Assembly: GCF_030817415.1 (NCBI RefSeq)
Contig: NZ_JAUSZI010000002.1
Location: forward strand, 4,836,001-4,900,000
Source of the DNA: Streptomyces umbrinus
GTDB taxonomy: Bacteria; Actinomycetota; Actinomycetes; Streptomycetales; Streptomycetaceae
Reading direction: 5' to 3'
DNA: 64,000 nucleotides
The position numbers and the translations under genes are program-made. The notes below the pieces were generated by a model. That model had not been told where the DNA came from, searched no databases, and worked only from the letters and a program-made list of their open reading frames with translations. Each line of letters opens with the position of its first letter. Position 1 is the first letter of the stretch. Positions 1-9,319 of this stretch are shown here, piece after piece.

Positions 1-1064
1 ACTGCCTTCTCGACCGTCGTCGCGAGCGTGCCGCCGCAGCCCATGTTCTCCGGGTCCTTGCCCGCGCAGTCCGCGCCGAAGCACTCGACACCGGCCGGCA
101 GCTCCTTGCTGACGGTCGGCGTCGGCGTCGGTGTGGTGTCGCTCCCTGCCTTGTCGTCGCTCCCGCCGTTCGTGAGGAACACGGCCGCGGCTATCACCAC
201 GAGCGCGCCCACGACCCCCGCGAGGAACATCGTGAGCCGGCGCTTCCCGCGCTTCCCGTCGGGCGAACCGCCGGAACGCGGCCGCGCGTCCTGGGGCGGA
301 CCCCCGGCAGAACCGCCCGCGCCCGCGGCACCGGCGGGACCGGCCATACCGGACGGTCCGAAGGAACCCGACGGGCCGAGGCCCGACGACCCGGACGCAC
401 CAGACACACCGGCAGAGCCGGACGCGCCGGCGCTCGACGTACCCAGACCCCCGGGGTATCCGTACCCCCCGGACGCTCCGGACGTCCCCGAAGGCGTGGC
501 GACGACTCCCCAGCCGCCACCACGCGAACCCGAGGCCCCGCCCGAGCCGCTGCCGGCACCGGCGCCGCGCTGCGTCCGCCGCTCCTCCCCCTGCACCGGA
601 GTCCCCGGCGGCACTGTGGGTGCCACCCCGGCAGGTCCCGCGATACCCGGCGTGGGCGCCGCTGTCGCGCTACCCCCGGCGCGCGCCTGCTTCCCGTTCC
701 GTCCCCCCTTGGCCGGAGTCGACCCGAACTCTCCGAGCGCGGCACGCGCCTGGGAGATCCGGATCGCTTCCATGGTCATGTCGTGGCGCATCTCCGAGCG
801 GCTCCAGGCCCTCTCGGCAAGCTCCCACATCGTCGTCAGATGGACGGGATTGGTCCCGGTCACCTCGGCCAGAGCCACGATCGCGCCCTTCGGCGCGAGC
901 AGCCGGCCGTTCAGATACCGCTCCCAGGACGTCTTGCTGTACCCGGTGCGGTCGGCCACGGCGGCGACACTCAGTCCGCTGCGGTCGACCAACCGGCGCA
1001 GCTGGCTGGCGAACTCCCTGACCTGCGGATCGAGTTCATCCGGCAAGGCCCTCCAACGAGGCAT
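1..1064 (-). CDS. Membrane-anchored helix-turn-helix protein with DUF2690 domain (3' end outside window)
   Basis: About 354 residues are visible before the frame leaves the window. Residues about 12-75 form an XRE-like helix-turn-helix (LVDRSGLSVAAVADRTGYSK). A long Gly/Ser/Pro/Ala-rich linker follows, then one membrane segment near residues 274-297. The outer part has the cysteine pattern of DUF2690 (CFGADC, then GCGG). This predicts a cytoplasmic DNA-binding head, one membrane pass and an extracellular sensing or binding domain. The start is the ATG at 1064, because its first residues (MPRWRALPDEL) align with those of the paralogue at 2043-2570. Ligand and target genes are unknown. Confidence 0.85.
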   Translation of the reverse strand, partial: MPRWRALPDELDPQVREFASQLRRLVDRSGLSVAAVADRTGYSKTSWERYLNGRLLAPKGAIVALAEVTGTNPVHLTTMWELAERAWSRSEMRHDMTMEAIRISQARAALGEFGSTPAKGGRNGKQARAGGSATAAPTPGIAGPAGVAPTVPPGTPVQGEERRTQRGAGAGSGSGGASGSRGGGWGVVATPSGTSGASGGYGYPGGLGTSSAGASGSAGVSGASGSSGLGPSGSFGPSGMAGPAGAAGAGGSAGGPPQDARPRSGGSPDGKRGKRRLTMFLAGVVGALVVIAAAVFLTNGGSDDKAGSDTTPTPTPTVSKELPAGVECFGADCAGKDPENMGCGGTLATTVEKA

Positions 1065-1442
1065 TGCTACCCCCCTCTTTCCCCCCGTACGTGCTGGCTT
1101 TTCCCGCGCGTGAAGCCCTCTGCCGAGTCCTCGTTCTGGCTACCCACAGGGATGCGCACAGTAAGGATCTCAGTTCCCGGGATGGGGGCGCACGGGAGCA
1201 TTCGGGCCTGTGGGCATGCACCGTTGCACGCCCGTTGGTCTGCGGTCCAGTGTCCCACCGACTTCCCTCCCGGCCGACAGGATCACCTGGTCAGCGCACG
1301 GGACGTCCCGGAGCGTCCCGATTGCCCACGTTATCCCTGGTGTCGGCGGTGATCAGCGTAAATCCTCGAACTTGTCAACACATCGACACGCGGGGAACAC
1401 ATGCGCGACCCCGTGCGTCACTCGCGACCTCAGGGGGATCAC
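1065..1442. promoter_or_regulatory. Divergent intergenic region
   Basis: This non-coding stretch separates the helix-turn-helix gene (minus) from the secreted peptidoglycan-binding gene (plus) and must hold both promoters. The ribosome binding site AGGGGG at 1432-1437 serves the plus-strand gene. TTGTCA near 1373 could be a -35 element, but no clear -10 partner is visible. Confidence 0.4.
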
Positions 1443-2000
1443 ATGCACACCAAGGGCAGGTCGAATCGTCGACTGCTCACCGCCGTCACCGTGACGGCGA
1501 CCGCGGGACTCGCGCTCGGCACGAGCGGTCCGCTCGCCGCGGCCACGTCCGGCTCCGCCGCCTCTCCGCAGGTCATCGACGGCACCGGCGGCGCGTACAA
1601 CGACTGGGGCGACGAGGGGACGCTCTCCGTCAGCCGCCACACGAACAGCAACGCGACCCGTCTGTGGCAGACCGTCCTCTACGCGGACGGCGCCAGGTGG
1701 AGGGACGGCAACGGCGTGAACCGCCCCTTCACGAAGTACGACATCGACGGCTCCTTCGGCTGGAAGACGAAGTCGGCCACGAAGTGGTGGCAGGCGCGCG
1801 AGGAGCTGGAGGACGTCGACGGCATCGTCGGAAAGGAGACTTTCGGCCACGCAGACGACTTCCTCGACGGCCCGTACCGGGGCGGCCAGGTTACGTACAG
1901 CGGCTACCAGCGGGACGTCACGTTCAAGCGGCTGAGCGGGAAGTACTACGTCAAGATCGGTACGCAGTGGAAGGTCGCGGCGTACAACTGGCGCGGCTGA
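1443..2000 (+). CDS. Secreted peptidoglycan-binding-domain-like protein
   Basis: The 185-residue product has a Sec signal peptide (basic KGRSNRR, hydrophobic core, Ala-rich cleavage region near residue 35). The mature part resembles a PG_binding_1 module: LWQTVLYADG, then DGSFGWKTKSATKWWQ, then DGIVGKETF, the usual repeated 'DG.fG..T..A...fQ' and 'DGivG..T' signature. It lacks a catalytic domain, so it probably binds the cell wall or acts as an accessory or inhibitor. The ATG at 1443 is preferred over 1401 because AGGGGG sits six bases upstream and the signal peptide begins there. Confidence 0.8.
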   Translation: MHTKGRSNRRLLTAVTVTATAGLALGTSGPLAAATSGSAASPQVIDGTGGAYNDWGDEGTLSVSRHTNSNATRLWQTVLYADGARWRDGNGVNRPFTKYDIDGSFGWKTKSATKWWQAREELEDVDGIVGKETFGHADDFLDGPYRGGQVTYSGYQRDVTFKRLSGKYYVKIGTQWKVAAYNWRG

Positions 2001-2042
2001 ACCATCTGCCCCGAGCCCTCGGACTGTCAGTCCGACGTGTGA

Positions 2043-2570
2043 TCACGCCAGGGTGACGGCACCGACCACCGCGGTCAGCAGCAGGACGAGGACGAGCACC
2101 AGGGCGTAGAGCAGCAGACGGTGCGAGGCGGCCCAGGAGGTCCGGGCGGGGGCGGACTCCGGTTCCGGCGCCTCGGCGAGCAGGTCCCACCACGGGACCG
2201 TGGGGACGTCCTCGTACGTGCCCCCGTACTTGCCCCCGTCCGTCGCCCCGTTCGCACCCTCGCCCCCGGCCACGGGCACCCCCGCCGGGGCCGGAGCCAC
2301 CGTTCGCGGCCATGCCCGCACTGCCAGCTCCCAGCGCACGCAGAAGCGCTCGGCGTCCGTCCCCGCGACCCGGCACAGGGCGACGACCGCCTGCCGGGGC
2401 GGGGGCTGCGTCGCGTTCAGATAGCGGTGCCAGGAGGACTTGCTGTATGCCGTGCGCTCGCCCAGGGCGACCAGGCTGAGCCCCGTACGGTCCTTGAGCA
2501 GCCGCAGCTGCTCCACGAAATGCGCCACCTCCGGCGGAAGATCCGCAGGCAGTGACTGCCAGGCGCTCAT
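2043..2570 (-). CDS. Helix-turn-helix protein with C-terminal membrane anchor
   Basis: This 175-residue product is a shorter paralogue of the gene at 1-1064: MSAWQSLPADLPPEVAHFVE matches its N-terminus and the segment TGLSLVALGERTAYSKSSWHRYLN is the helix-turn-helix. A hydrophobic tail (LLLYALVLVLVLLLTAVVGA) anchors the C-terminus, and there is no DUF2690 domain behind it. The start at 2570 has AGGAAG just upstream and matches the paralogue; the upstream start at 2606 is less likely. Two related regulators flanking a secreted wall-binding protein suggests a shared cell-envelope role, which is inference. Confidence 0.8.
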   Translation of the reverse strand: MSAWQSLPADLPPEVAHFVEQLRLLKDRTGLSLVALGERTAYSKSSWHRYLNATQPPPRQAVVALCRVAGTDAERFCVRWELAVRAWPRTVAPAPAGVPVAGGEGANGATDGGKYGGTYEDVPTVPWWDLLAEAPEPESAPARTSWAASHRLLLYALVLVLVLLLTAVVGAVTLA

Positions 2571-2796
2571 CCTTCTTCCTGCCCCCTCGCCATCTCCCAC
2601 GTACATCCCCCGCTATGACCGGGTGACGGCGCCGGCGGCGGATTGGTTCCCGCCGGATGTCTTGCGGGACGAACGCCATACGACGGCCGCACGAGGGCCT
2701 CCCGACGGACGGGACGTACCGGAACCGTCACCTCCGTGCCACAGGGGACTGACAGGCATTGAACCGCCGTTGGCACGTCCATGACTCTGGAGTCCA

Positions 2797-2837
2797 GGCG
2801 GCGCCCGTCCTCGCTCGGGGGAGTGGACGGGCGCCGC
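2797..2837. repeat. Perfect 13-bp hairpin
   Basis: GCGGCGCCCGTCC at 2798-2810 pairs perfectly with GGACGGGCGCCGC at 2825-2837. It lies between the helix-turn-helix gene and the terminator of the folD operon in an otherwise empty 337-base gap (2571-2907), and may act as a second terminator. Confidence 0.5.
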
Positions 2838-2849
2838 TCCCGTCCACGA

Positions 2850-2886
2850 AGAAGCCCGCCTCCTCGGGAAGAGGGGACGGGCTTTC
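2850..2886 (-). terminator. Terminator of the folD-DUF3017 operon
   Basis: AAGCCCG (2852-2858) pairs with CGGGCTT (2878-2884), with further interrupted pairing inside. It lies 22 bases beyond the stop of the DUF3017 gene. Confidence 0.65.
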
Positions 2887-2907
2887 GTCACGCGGGCGCC
2901 GCGTTCG

Positions 2908-3915
2908 CTAGGTCCTGATCGTGAAGTGGAGCGTGTCGTCCAGGAACGGGATCTCCAGCAACGGGTTGGGCTGCGCCATCATCGCGAGCAGCACGATCGT
3001 CACGCCCAGGACGCCGTACGTGACGAGGTCGGTGAACCGGGATCGGACGGCGAGCATGCCCACGTCGGGCAGCGTCCAGCGCATGACGCCGCCCGCGAGC
3101 AGCGCGACACCGATCAGCAGGGTGCCGACCTTGAAGAGGTCGAGCGCGGTCAGCAGCAGACCGAGTCCGACGGTGCCGATGACCGCGAGGATCGGCCACT
3201 GACGCGCGGGCGCGGGCGCGTCTCGGGGAGCCGCCCTGCCACCGCCCTCGGGCCGTGCGGTGTCCCGTGTGAACAGCGGGAACCGGCGCGTGGTCCTCCG
3301 GGGCCGGCCGTCGGGGCCGGGCGCGCTGACCGCGTCCCGGGCGGTGGGTTCGCCCTCGCGAACCGCGTCGGCACCGGGTTCGGCGTCCCCGGCCGGGGTG
3401 CCGTCGGAGTCCGTCTCGCCGGAGTCCCCCTCGTCGGCGTGCGCCGGGTGCGGCTCGCTGCCGGCCGGCTCCGCGGCCGGCGCCTGACCGACCTCCGGCT
3501 CGCTGCCGGTCGGCTCCGCGCCACTCGGCTCGCTGCCGGTCGGCTCCGCGCCACTCGGCTCGCTGCCGGTCGGCTCCGCGCCGGTCGGCTCCGCGCCGGT
3601 CGGCTCCGCGCCGGTCGGCTCGGTGCCGGTCGGCTCCCGTTCCGGTACGGATGCCCCGGCGGCGGACGTCCCCCGTGACTCGGTGTCCTGGACGACAGGG
3701 GCGCTCTCGGAGCCCTGGCCCGCGGCGTCGCTCCGAGCCCGGCCGCCCTCCCGGCGCTCCCCGTCGTTCTGGTCCACAGTCTCGGCCCGCGTCGCGACCT
3801 CGGCCCGCATCACCGCGTCGGGCTTCGTCGGGGCATCCCCCTTCGCCGACGTGTCCGCCCTCGCGGAGGCGTCGGTCTCGCTGTCCCGCCCCGTGGCGGC
3901 CCGGTCAGCCGGCAC
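2908..3915 (-). CDS. DUF3017 membrane protein with EPTG/EPSG repeat region
   Basis: The 335-residue product has a long, acidic, disordered N-terminal half and three membrane segments near the C-terminus ([54 protein letters not shown]). That C-terminal unit matches DUF3017, a family found directly downstream of folD in Streptomyces. Between roughly residues 93 and 138 are tandem EPTG, EPTGA and [10 protein letters not shown] repeats. The gene overlaps the end of folD by 11 bases, so it is translationally coupled. Its role is unknown. The repeat tract is likely to vary in length between strains. Confidence 0.85.
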   Translation of the reverse strand: MPADRAATGRDSETDASARADTSAKGDAPTKPDAVMRAEVATRAETVDQNDGERREGGRARSDAAGQGSESAPVVQDTESRGTSAAGASVPEREPTGTEPTGAEPTGAEPTGAEPTGSEPSGAEPTGSEPSGAEPTGSEPEVGQAPAAEPAGSEPHPAHADEGDSGETDSDGTPAGDAEPGADAVREGEPTARDAVSAPGPDGRPRRTTRRFPLFTRDTARPEGGGRAAPRDAPAPARQWPILAVIGTVGLGLLLTALDLFKVGTLLIGVALLAGGVMRWTLPDVGMLAVRSRFTDLVTYGVLGVTIVLLAMMAQPNPLLEIPFLDDTLHFTIRT

Positions 3916-4759
3916 TGCGTTCCGCCGCCTCGACCACGTTGACGAGGAGCTGGGCGCGGGTCATCGGGCCCACTCCGCCGGGGTTCGGGGAGATCCAGGC
4001 GGCGACCTCGGCGACACCGGGGTGGACGTCGCCCACGATCTTGCCCTCGGCGCTGCGGGAGACGCCGACGTCGAGGACGGCCGCACCGGGCTTCACGTCC
4101 TCGGGGCGGATCAGGTGCGCGGAGCCCGCGGCGGCGACGATGATGTCGGCCCGGCGCAGGTGCGAGGCGAGGTCGCGGGTGCCGGTGTGGCACTGCGTCA
4201 CCGTCGCGTTCTCGGAGCGGCGCGTGAGCAGCAGCGGCATCGGGCGGCCGATCGTCACGCCACGGCCGACGACCACGACCTCGGCGCCCTTGATCTCCAC
4301 GCCGTACCGGCGCAGAAGGGTCAGGACGCCGTTGGGGGTGCAGGGCAGCGGGGCCGGCTCGTTCAGGACGAGCCGGCCGAGGTTCATCGGATGGAGCCCG
4401 TCCGCGTCCTTGTCCGGGTCCATCAGTTCCAGGATGCGGTTCTCGTCGATGCCCTTGGGGAGCGGCAGCTGGACGATGTAACCGGTGCAGGCCGGATCCT
4501 CGTTGAGCTCGCGGACGACCGCCTCGATCTCCTCCTGCGTGGCGGTCGCGGGCAGTTCCCGCTGAATGGAGGCGATACCGACCTGGGCGCAGTCGCGGTG
4601 CTTGCCCGCGACGTACTTCTGGCTGCCGGGGTCGTCGCCCACCAGGACGGTTCCGAGGCCGGGCGTGATGCCCTTCTCCCTCAGGGCCGCCACGCGGACG
4701 GTCAGATCGGACTTGATCGCGGCTGCGGTGGCCTTGCCATCGAGAATCTGGGCGGTCAT
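3905..4759 (-). CDS. folD: Bifunctional methylenetetrahydrofolate dehydrogenase/cyclohydrolase
   Basis: FolD interconverts 5,10-methylene-, 5,10-methenyl- and 10-formyl-tetrahydrofolate with NADP, supplying one-carbon units for purines, here with purN and purH 7 kb away. The 284-residue length is normal. The catalytic Tyr-Lys pair is visible as YVAGK (Y49, K53), with the family motifs QLPLPKGID and the nucleotide-binding segment [14 protein letters not shown]. The ATG at 4759 ([13 protein letters not shown]) is chosen over longer in-frame starts because it has an AGGA site and matches the family N-terminus. Confidence 0.97.
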   Translation of the reverse strand: MTAQILDGKATAAAIKSDLTVRVAALREKGITPGLGTVLVGDDPGSQKYVAGKHRDCAQVGIASIQRELPATATQEEIEAVVRELNEDPACTGYIVQLPLPKGIDENRILELMDPDKDADGLHPMNLGRLVLNEPAPLPCTPNGVLTLLRRYGVEIKGAEVVVVGRGVTIGRPMPLLLTRRSENATVTQCHTGTRDLASHLRRADIIVAAAGSAHLIRPEDVKPGAAVLDVGVSRSAEGKIVGDVHPGVAEVAAWISPNPGGVGPMTRAQLLVNVVEAAERSAG

Positions 4760-5062
4760 GGGCCCATCCTCGCGGATGACCGGGTCCTGGTTCCAATCCG
4801 GCCCTCCACGGCCACTTCCGGCCTCCCCGGCGCACCTCCCCAACACGCTCCGTCCGGTCGCCGTCCGGCCCGCGCCCATGATCGGCGATGTTGCACTTGC
4901 ACAACACACGCGGTATCCGGCTGGACAAATAAGCGACGTGTTAAGGACGATGAGCGGCACAGTGCCGCGGACAGTACCGGGGGGACGAACCGCATCTGTA
5001 GAACTTTCCTCCGAAATGTGCCGCGTCGTCCCCGCACTTACGCAACGACGGAGGAAAGCGCC
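4760..5062. promoter_or_regulatory. Divergent region between folD and a membrane-protein gene
   Basis: This 303-base gap holds promoters for folD (minus) and the gene at 5063 (plus). Relatively AT-rich segments near 4885-4935 and 4990-5020 are the likely promoter cores. A strong ribosome binding site, GGAGGAAAG, lies just before 5063. Confidence 0.4.
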
Positions 5063-5701
5063 ATGAGTTTTGGCGACCCGAACAACCCTTACGGTCCGCC
5101 GCAGGGCCAGCAGCCCGGATACCCGCCCCAGCCTCCCCAGGGCCAGCCCGGCTACCCGCCCCAGGGCCAGCCCGGTTACGGCTACCCGCAGGGCGCCCCG
5201 ACGCAGCAGCCCGGCTACGGCTACCCGCAGCAGCCCGGGTATCCCGGTTACCCGGGCGGCAACCAGATGCCCGTAGAGATGCCCGGTCTGATGAAGACCG
5301 CGCGTGTCCTGCTGTTCATCCTGGCGGGATTCCAGATCCTGTTCGGCATCATCGCGGGCATCGCCGTCGGCGCCGCGCAGGACGTGTCGAACGGTATCGG
5401 CAGCGGTGACAGCACCGACACCCTCGCCGGACTGGGCTTCGTGCTCGCCGCGTTCCTGGTGGGCCTGGGCGCCCTGTCCATCTTCCTGGGCGTCAAGTTC
5501 AAGACCGGCGGCAGCGGCATCCGCGTCACGACGATCGTCTACGCGTCGCTGATGATCCTCGGCGGCCTCGGCAACACCGTGCAGGGCGGGGGCGGCTCGG
5601 CCACTTTCGGAGGGCTCATCTCGCTCGCCATGGCCGGCATCATCCTCGCCTCAATGGTGAACGGCGCTGCCTCGGCATGGTTCAACCGCCCGCGGTACTG
5701 A
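5063..5701 (+). CDS. Gly/Pro/Gln/Tyr-rich four-pass membrane protein
   Basis: The 212-residue product starts with about 70 residues of [14 protein letters not shown] repeats (two near-identical copies of QGQPGY). Four hydrophobic segments follow ([70 protein letters not shown]). Such proline- and tyrosine-rich cytoplasmic tails are common on actinobacterial membrane proteins and are often flexible interaction regions. No enzyme motif is present. The start at 5063 is fixed by GGAGGAAAG. A strong hairpin terminator follows at 5780, so the gene is probably monocistronic. Confidence 0.85.
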   Translation: MSFGDPNNPYGPPQGQQPGYPPQPPQGQPGYPPQGQPGYGYPQGAPTQQPGYGYPQQPGYPGYPGGNQMPVEMPGLMKTARVLLFILAGFQILFGIIAGIAVGAAQDVSNGIGSGDSTDTLAGLGFVLAAFLVGLGALSIFLGVKFKTGGSGIRVTTIVYASLMILGGLGNTVQGGGGSATFGGLISLAMAGIILASMVNGAASAWFNRPRY

Positions 5702-5779
5702 CCTCGGGGCCCGCGCGGCACCGACCCCGGAGCCCCCGGGCTCCCGCTCCGCAACGGCACGTTCACGCCATTCACGCCA

Positions 5780-5818
5780 AGGGCCGTGTTTCACCCCACT
5801 GAGGGGGGACACGGCCCT
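5780..5818 (+). terminator. Rho-independent-like terminator
   Basis: AGGGCCGTGT (5780-5789) pairs perfectly with ACACGGCCCT (5809-5818), with extra CCCC/GGGG pairing inside. It separates the membrane-protein gene from the FHA/kinase island. Confidence 0.75.
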
Positions 5819-5891
5819 GCCGCGTCGCCATACCCTGATCCCGTAACCGCGTACGGGACTGGGAACGGGGAGCGGGACGGGGAGAACGGCC

Positions 5892-6710
5892 TTGTACAGC
5901 ATCATCGTGGTACCTCCGCCGACCACGGAGGACGAACACAGCGGCACGTACGGCAGCACATACGGCGACGCACACGGCGGGACGCACGTCGGGACGTACG
6001 GCGCAGAACGCACCAGCCCCCAGATCCGGCTCGCGCCCGGCGAGCGGCTGCCCTTCGGCCGTTCCGCGAACGGCAACGGGCTTGCGATCGCACACGAAGG
6101 CGTCTCCCGGAAAGCCGGGGAGATCACCGCGCAGGGCGCGTTCTGGGTGCTGAGCAACCTCTCGGCCCACCAGACGTACGTGGTGGAGAACCCGGAGGGC
6201 GCGGGCGAGCACATCAAGGTCGGACCCGGCAGGCTGGACGCGCCGGTCCCCTTCGAGTTCTCCCGGATCGTCCTCCCGGCGGCGGGCGACCTGCTGCCCA
6301 TCGAGGTGTGGGCACCCCGCCACGACTATCTGCGCTCACCCGAGGGCCTGGACGGGGCGACGACCACGCCCGCGTTCTCCGTCGACCGCACCAAGCGGTA
6401 CTTCGCGGTCCTGGCCGCACTCTGCGAGCCCCGGCTGCGCGGCGAACCGCACGCCCCGCTGCCGACGGTCGACCAGGTCGTGGAGCGGCTGCGCCCCCAC
6501 TGGCCCGCCGCGTCCCGCACGTCGGTCCAGTGGAACATCGACTACCTCGCTGTGAAACTGCGCCTCAAGCCGGGCCCCGACACGGCGGACACGGGCCCCC
6601 GCCTCAACGGCAAGAAGGAGTCCCTGGTCTCCCTTGCCCTGCGTTTCGATCTCGTCCGGGAGGACGACCTGCTCGTCCTGACGGGGCCGGCGAGCCGGGC
6701 GGCGCGGTGA
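5892..6710 (+). CDS. FHA-like phosphopeptide-binding protein, copy 1 (intact)
   Basis: The 272-residue cytoplasmic protein has an N-terminal FHA-like beta-sandwich (about residues 30-145; RLPFGRSANGNGLAIAHEG resembles the FHA 'iGR...i.l....vSr.Ha' core). A helical C-terminal domain (RTKRYFAVLAALCEPRLRGE) ends in a winged-helix-like segment. FHA domains read phosphothreonine, and the next gene is a Ser/Thr kinase, so the pair likely forms a kinase/reader module. It starts at TTG 5892 with GGGGAG seven bases upstream; the second copy starts at an aligned ATG. Its stop overlaps the kinase GTG start (GTGA), indicating translational coupling. Confidence 0.8.
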   Translation: MYSIIVVPPPTTEDEHSGTYGSTYGDAHGGTHVGTYGAERTSPQIRLAPGERLPFGRSANGNGLAIAHEGVSRKAGEITAQGAFWVLSNLSAHQTYVVENPEGAGEHIKVGPGRLDAPVPFEFSRIVLPAAGDLLPIEVWAPRHDYLRSPEGLDGATTTPAFSVDRTKRYFAVLAALCEPRLRGEPHAPLPTVDQVVERLRPHWPAASRTSVQWNIDYLAVKLRLKPGPDTADTGPRLNGKKESLVSLALRFDLVREDDLLVLTGPASRAAR

Positions 6711-8280
6711 CCGAGGCGTACGCGATCTCGGTGCCCAAGGGGTACCGGGTGGGTTCCTGGGAGGTGCGGGACCCGATCGCCACGGGCGCGTTCGGCAGCG
6801 TCTACGAGGCCCGGTGCGCCCAGCCGCGCGAGGGCGTGCCGAAGTCGGCCGCGCTGAAGTTCCTGCCCACCGGCACGGGTACGCTCCGTCAGCTGACGCA
6901 TCTGCGTGAACTGGCCGAGCGCGAGGTCGAGTTGCACCGAAGACTCACGCGCCCGCGGCTCATCCGGATGTACGAGACCCTCACCGTCGACGACCCGGAC
7001 CACCCCGAACTCGACGGCGCCACCGTCCTCGTACTGGAACGGGCCGAGGGCTCGCTCGCCGCGCTCCTCGCCCGCTCCCCGCACCCGCCGCAGGGCCCCG
7101 CGCTGCTCGCGCAGACCTGCGAGGGACTGGCCCAGCTGCACAGCGCCGGCTGGGTCCACGGCGATCTCAAGCCCGCCAACGTGCTGCTGATGAAGGACGG
7201 TTCGGCCCGGCTCGCCGACTTCAACATGGCCGCCGAGCTGGAGGGCACCCACGCCTACACCCCCGCCTTCTCCACCCCCGACTACACCCCGCCCGAACTC
7301 CTCTGGTCCGAGATCGGCGAACGCGGCCGCCAGATCCGCCCCTCGGCCGACGTCTGGGCCTTCGGTGTCCTCGCCCATCTCGTCCTCACCGACACGTTCC
7401 CGCTGCCGGGCGGCACCCCCTCGGCCCGCCGGGACGCCGCGGTCAGGTACGCGCGCGGCACGGACGAGCTACGGCTGTCTCCTCAACTGCCGGACGGCTG
7501 GAGGGAGATCGTGCGGGACTGTCTGGCCCGTACGCACACGGAACGGATCTCCACAGAGACGCTGCTGCGGCGGGTGGAGGAGGCGGCCGGCACCAGCCGC
7601 TCGCCCCGCCTGCCGAGGCTGGGTGCCCGGCGCGGACCCGCTCGACGCTGGTCCTCGCCGCCGCGGCCGCCACGGTCGCCGTCTCGGGGCTCGCGTACGG
7701 CATCACCACCTGGGCGGGCGACAGTGGGAGCGGCGCGGAGGGGGGCGCGGGAAACGGCCCCGCGACCGAGAAGGTCGTCCAGGCCTCGTACGGTGCCGGT
7801 GAACTCCGTACCGGCAAGGGCGTACCGGCCGTCTATCGGCCGCTGATCGTCGACTCCGCGCACGACTGTGTGCAGGAGGAGGTCACCCCGGCGCTCCTCG
7901 CCGCCATGCTGAAGGTGGAGAGCGACTTCGACCCGGGCCTGTCCGACCCCGCCAACGACGAGTACGGCATCGCCCGTTGGACCCCGCGGGTGCTGCGCTG
8001 GTGGATCCGGTCCGACGGCGTCACCGCCAGGACGATCCCCGAACCCCCCTTCTCCCCCGCCGAGTCCATCCCCGCCATGAGCAGATATCTGTGCTGGATC
8101 GCGCCACGACTCGACCCCAAGCTCGACGGCGACCACCGCGTGCTGATCGCGGCCGCCTACCGGACGTCGTACGAGAAGGTGAACGACGCGGCCGGTGTTC
8201 CCCCGAAGTACCGCGACTACGCCGCCCGCGTCGCTCACTACCTCAAGGAGTACACGCCCGCGGAGAGGAAGTGGCCCTGA
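6707..8280 (+). pseudogene. Receptor-type Ser/Thr kinase with transglycosylase-like ectodomain, frameshifted
   Basis: The first frame (GTG 6707 to 7846) encodes a kinase domain: glycine loop TGAFGSVYEA, Lys in AALKFL, catalytic HGDLKPANVL, then DFN in place of DFG, and PPE. From about 7620 the coding signal moves to another frame. That frame reads a membrane segment (VLAAAAATVAVSGLAYGITT), a linker, and a lysozyme/SLT-like domain (LLAAMLKVESDFDPGLSDPANDEYGIA) ending at 8280. The second frame has no usable start before its membrane segment, so the simplest reading is one ancestral gene with a net -1 frameshift between about 7565 and 7650. The first frame runs into a meaningless Arg/Pro-rich tail. 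A sequencing error or programmed frameshift cannot be excluded. Confidence 0.75.
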
Positions 8281-8346
8281 GACTTCCGAGGTACCTCTCG
8301 CGGGCGCCCGCCGCCAGGGTGGGCGATATCGGTCCCTGCGAACGCG

Positions 8347-8384
8347 GCGGTCTCCGACCCCCTCGGGGGAGGGCCGGAGGCCGC
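8347..8384 (+). terminator. Hairpin after the kinase gene
   Basis: GCGG-T-CTCCG (8347-8356) pairs with CGGAG-G-CCGC (8375-8384) and CCCC pairs with GGGG inside. It lies about 65 bases past the kinase stop and just before the second copy. Confidence 0.5.
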
Positions 8385-8480
8385 TGTCGCCGTGCCCACC
8401 CCCGTCGCGCCGCCGTGACATGTCACCGGTAACTCGCCCTGCTCTGGCCTCCGTTGAGGCAGGAGGACGGGGACGACTCC

Positions 8481-9165
8481 ATGTACAGCATCATCGTGGT
8501 GCCACCGCGGAGTGGCGGACCGGCCGACGGATGCGACGACCAGATCAGGCTCTCGGCGGGTGAGAAGCTCGCCTTCGGCAGAACCGCGCGGGACGGCGGA
8601 CTGAGGATCGCCCACGAAGGGGTGTCCAGGGTCGCCGGTGAGATCACCGCGCACCGGGCCTTCTGGATCCTGAGCAACCTCAGCGAGGACCAGACCTACG
8701 TGGTCGAGAACCCGGAGGGCACAGGCGAGCACATCAAGGTCGCGCCGGGCCGACTGGACGCGCCCGTGTCGTTCGAGTTCTCCCGTGTCGTCCTGCCCGC
8801 GGCGGACGAGCTGCTCAGCTTCGACGTGTGGGCGCCGCGCCACAGCTACGGCGCCGCGGCCCGCTCCGGGCTCTCCGGCACCACCACTGCCCCGGCGTTC
8901 ACGCTCGACCGCACGAAGCGGTACTTCGCCGTGCTCACCGCCCTGTGCGAGCCCCGGCTGCGCGGCGAACCGCTCCTCCGTGTACTCGAACATCGACTAC
9001 CTGGCGGTCAAACTCCGGCTGCGGCCCGGCCCGGACGCGGCGGAACCCGGCCCGCGCCGCTACGGCAAGAAGGAGTCGCTGGTCTCCCTCGCCCTGCGCT
9101 TCAACCTGGTACGGGAGGACGATCTGGTCGTCCTCGCGGCGGCCCCGAGCGAGGTGGGGCAGTGA
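8481..9165 (+). pseudogene. FHA-like protein, copy 2, with 68-base internal deletion
   Basis: This tandem paralogue of the 5892 gene starts at ATG 8481 (MYSIIVVPPRSGG). The FHA-like part is nearly collinear with copy 1 up to CEPRLRGEP. Copy 1 then has 84 bases before NIDYLAVKLRL, whereas copy 2 has 16. The missing 68 bases are not a multiple of three, so the conserved C-terminus (KKESLVSLALRFNLVREDDL) continues in a different frame and ends at TGA 9165. Loss of the frame and of a helical segment should inactivate it. The kinase remnant begins with the same GTGA overlap as in copy 1. Confidence 0.8.
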
Positions 9166-9305
9166 ACGGAGGCCCCACCGTCGCCGTTCCGAAGGGCTAC
9201 CGGGTGGGCCCCTGGGAGGTACGGGAGCTCCTCGCGTCCGGCGCGTTCGGCGCGTTCGGCAGCGTGTACGCGGCCAGGCTCGCGGGGGAGGGAGGCGAGG
9301 CTTCG
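9162..9305 (+). pseudogene. N-terminal remnant of Ser/Thr kinase, copy 2
   Basis: GTG 9162 opens a kinase paralogous to the one at 6707: VAVPKGYRVGPWEVRELLASGAFG corresponds to ISVPKGYRVGSWEVRDPIATGAFG. Homology stops after about 45 residues (VYAARLAGEGGEA), where sequence belonging to an oppositely oriented RHS gene begins. No catalytic part remains. The glycine loop carries an in-frame 9-base tandem duplication (GCGTTCGGC twice), absent from copy 1. Confidence 0.7.
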
Positions 9306-9319
9306 GGCAGGCCCGCCGA

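Noticed and set aside
28..1113. 361-codon plus-strand Pro-rich frame at the left edge
   Set aside because: It is antisense to the Gly/Ser-rich linker of the helix-turn-helix protein, whose domains are clear.
3623..5701. 692-codon plus-strand frame running across folD into the Gly/Pro-rich membrane protein
   Set aside because: Its first 480 codons are antisense to folD and the DUF3017 gene. Only the part from 5063, behind a strong ribosome site, is real.
7565..7660. Programmed frameshift in the kinase gene
   Set aside because: No clear slippery heptamer followed by a stem was seen, and the adjacent copy is plainly degenerate, so simple mutation is favoured.
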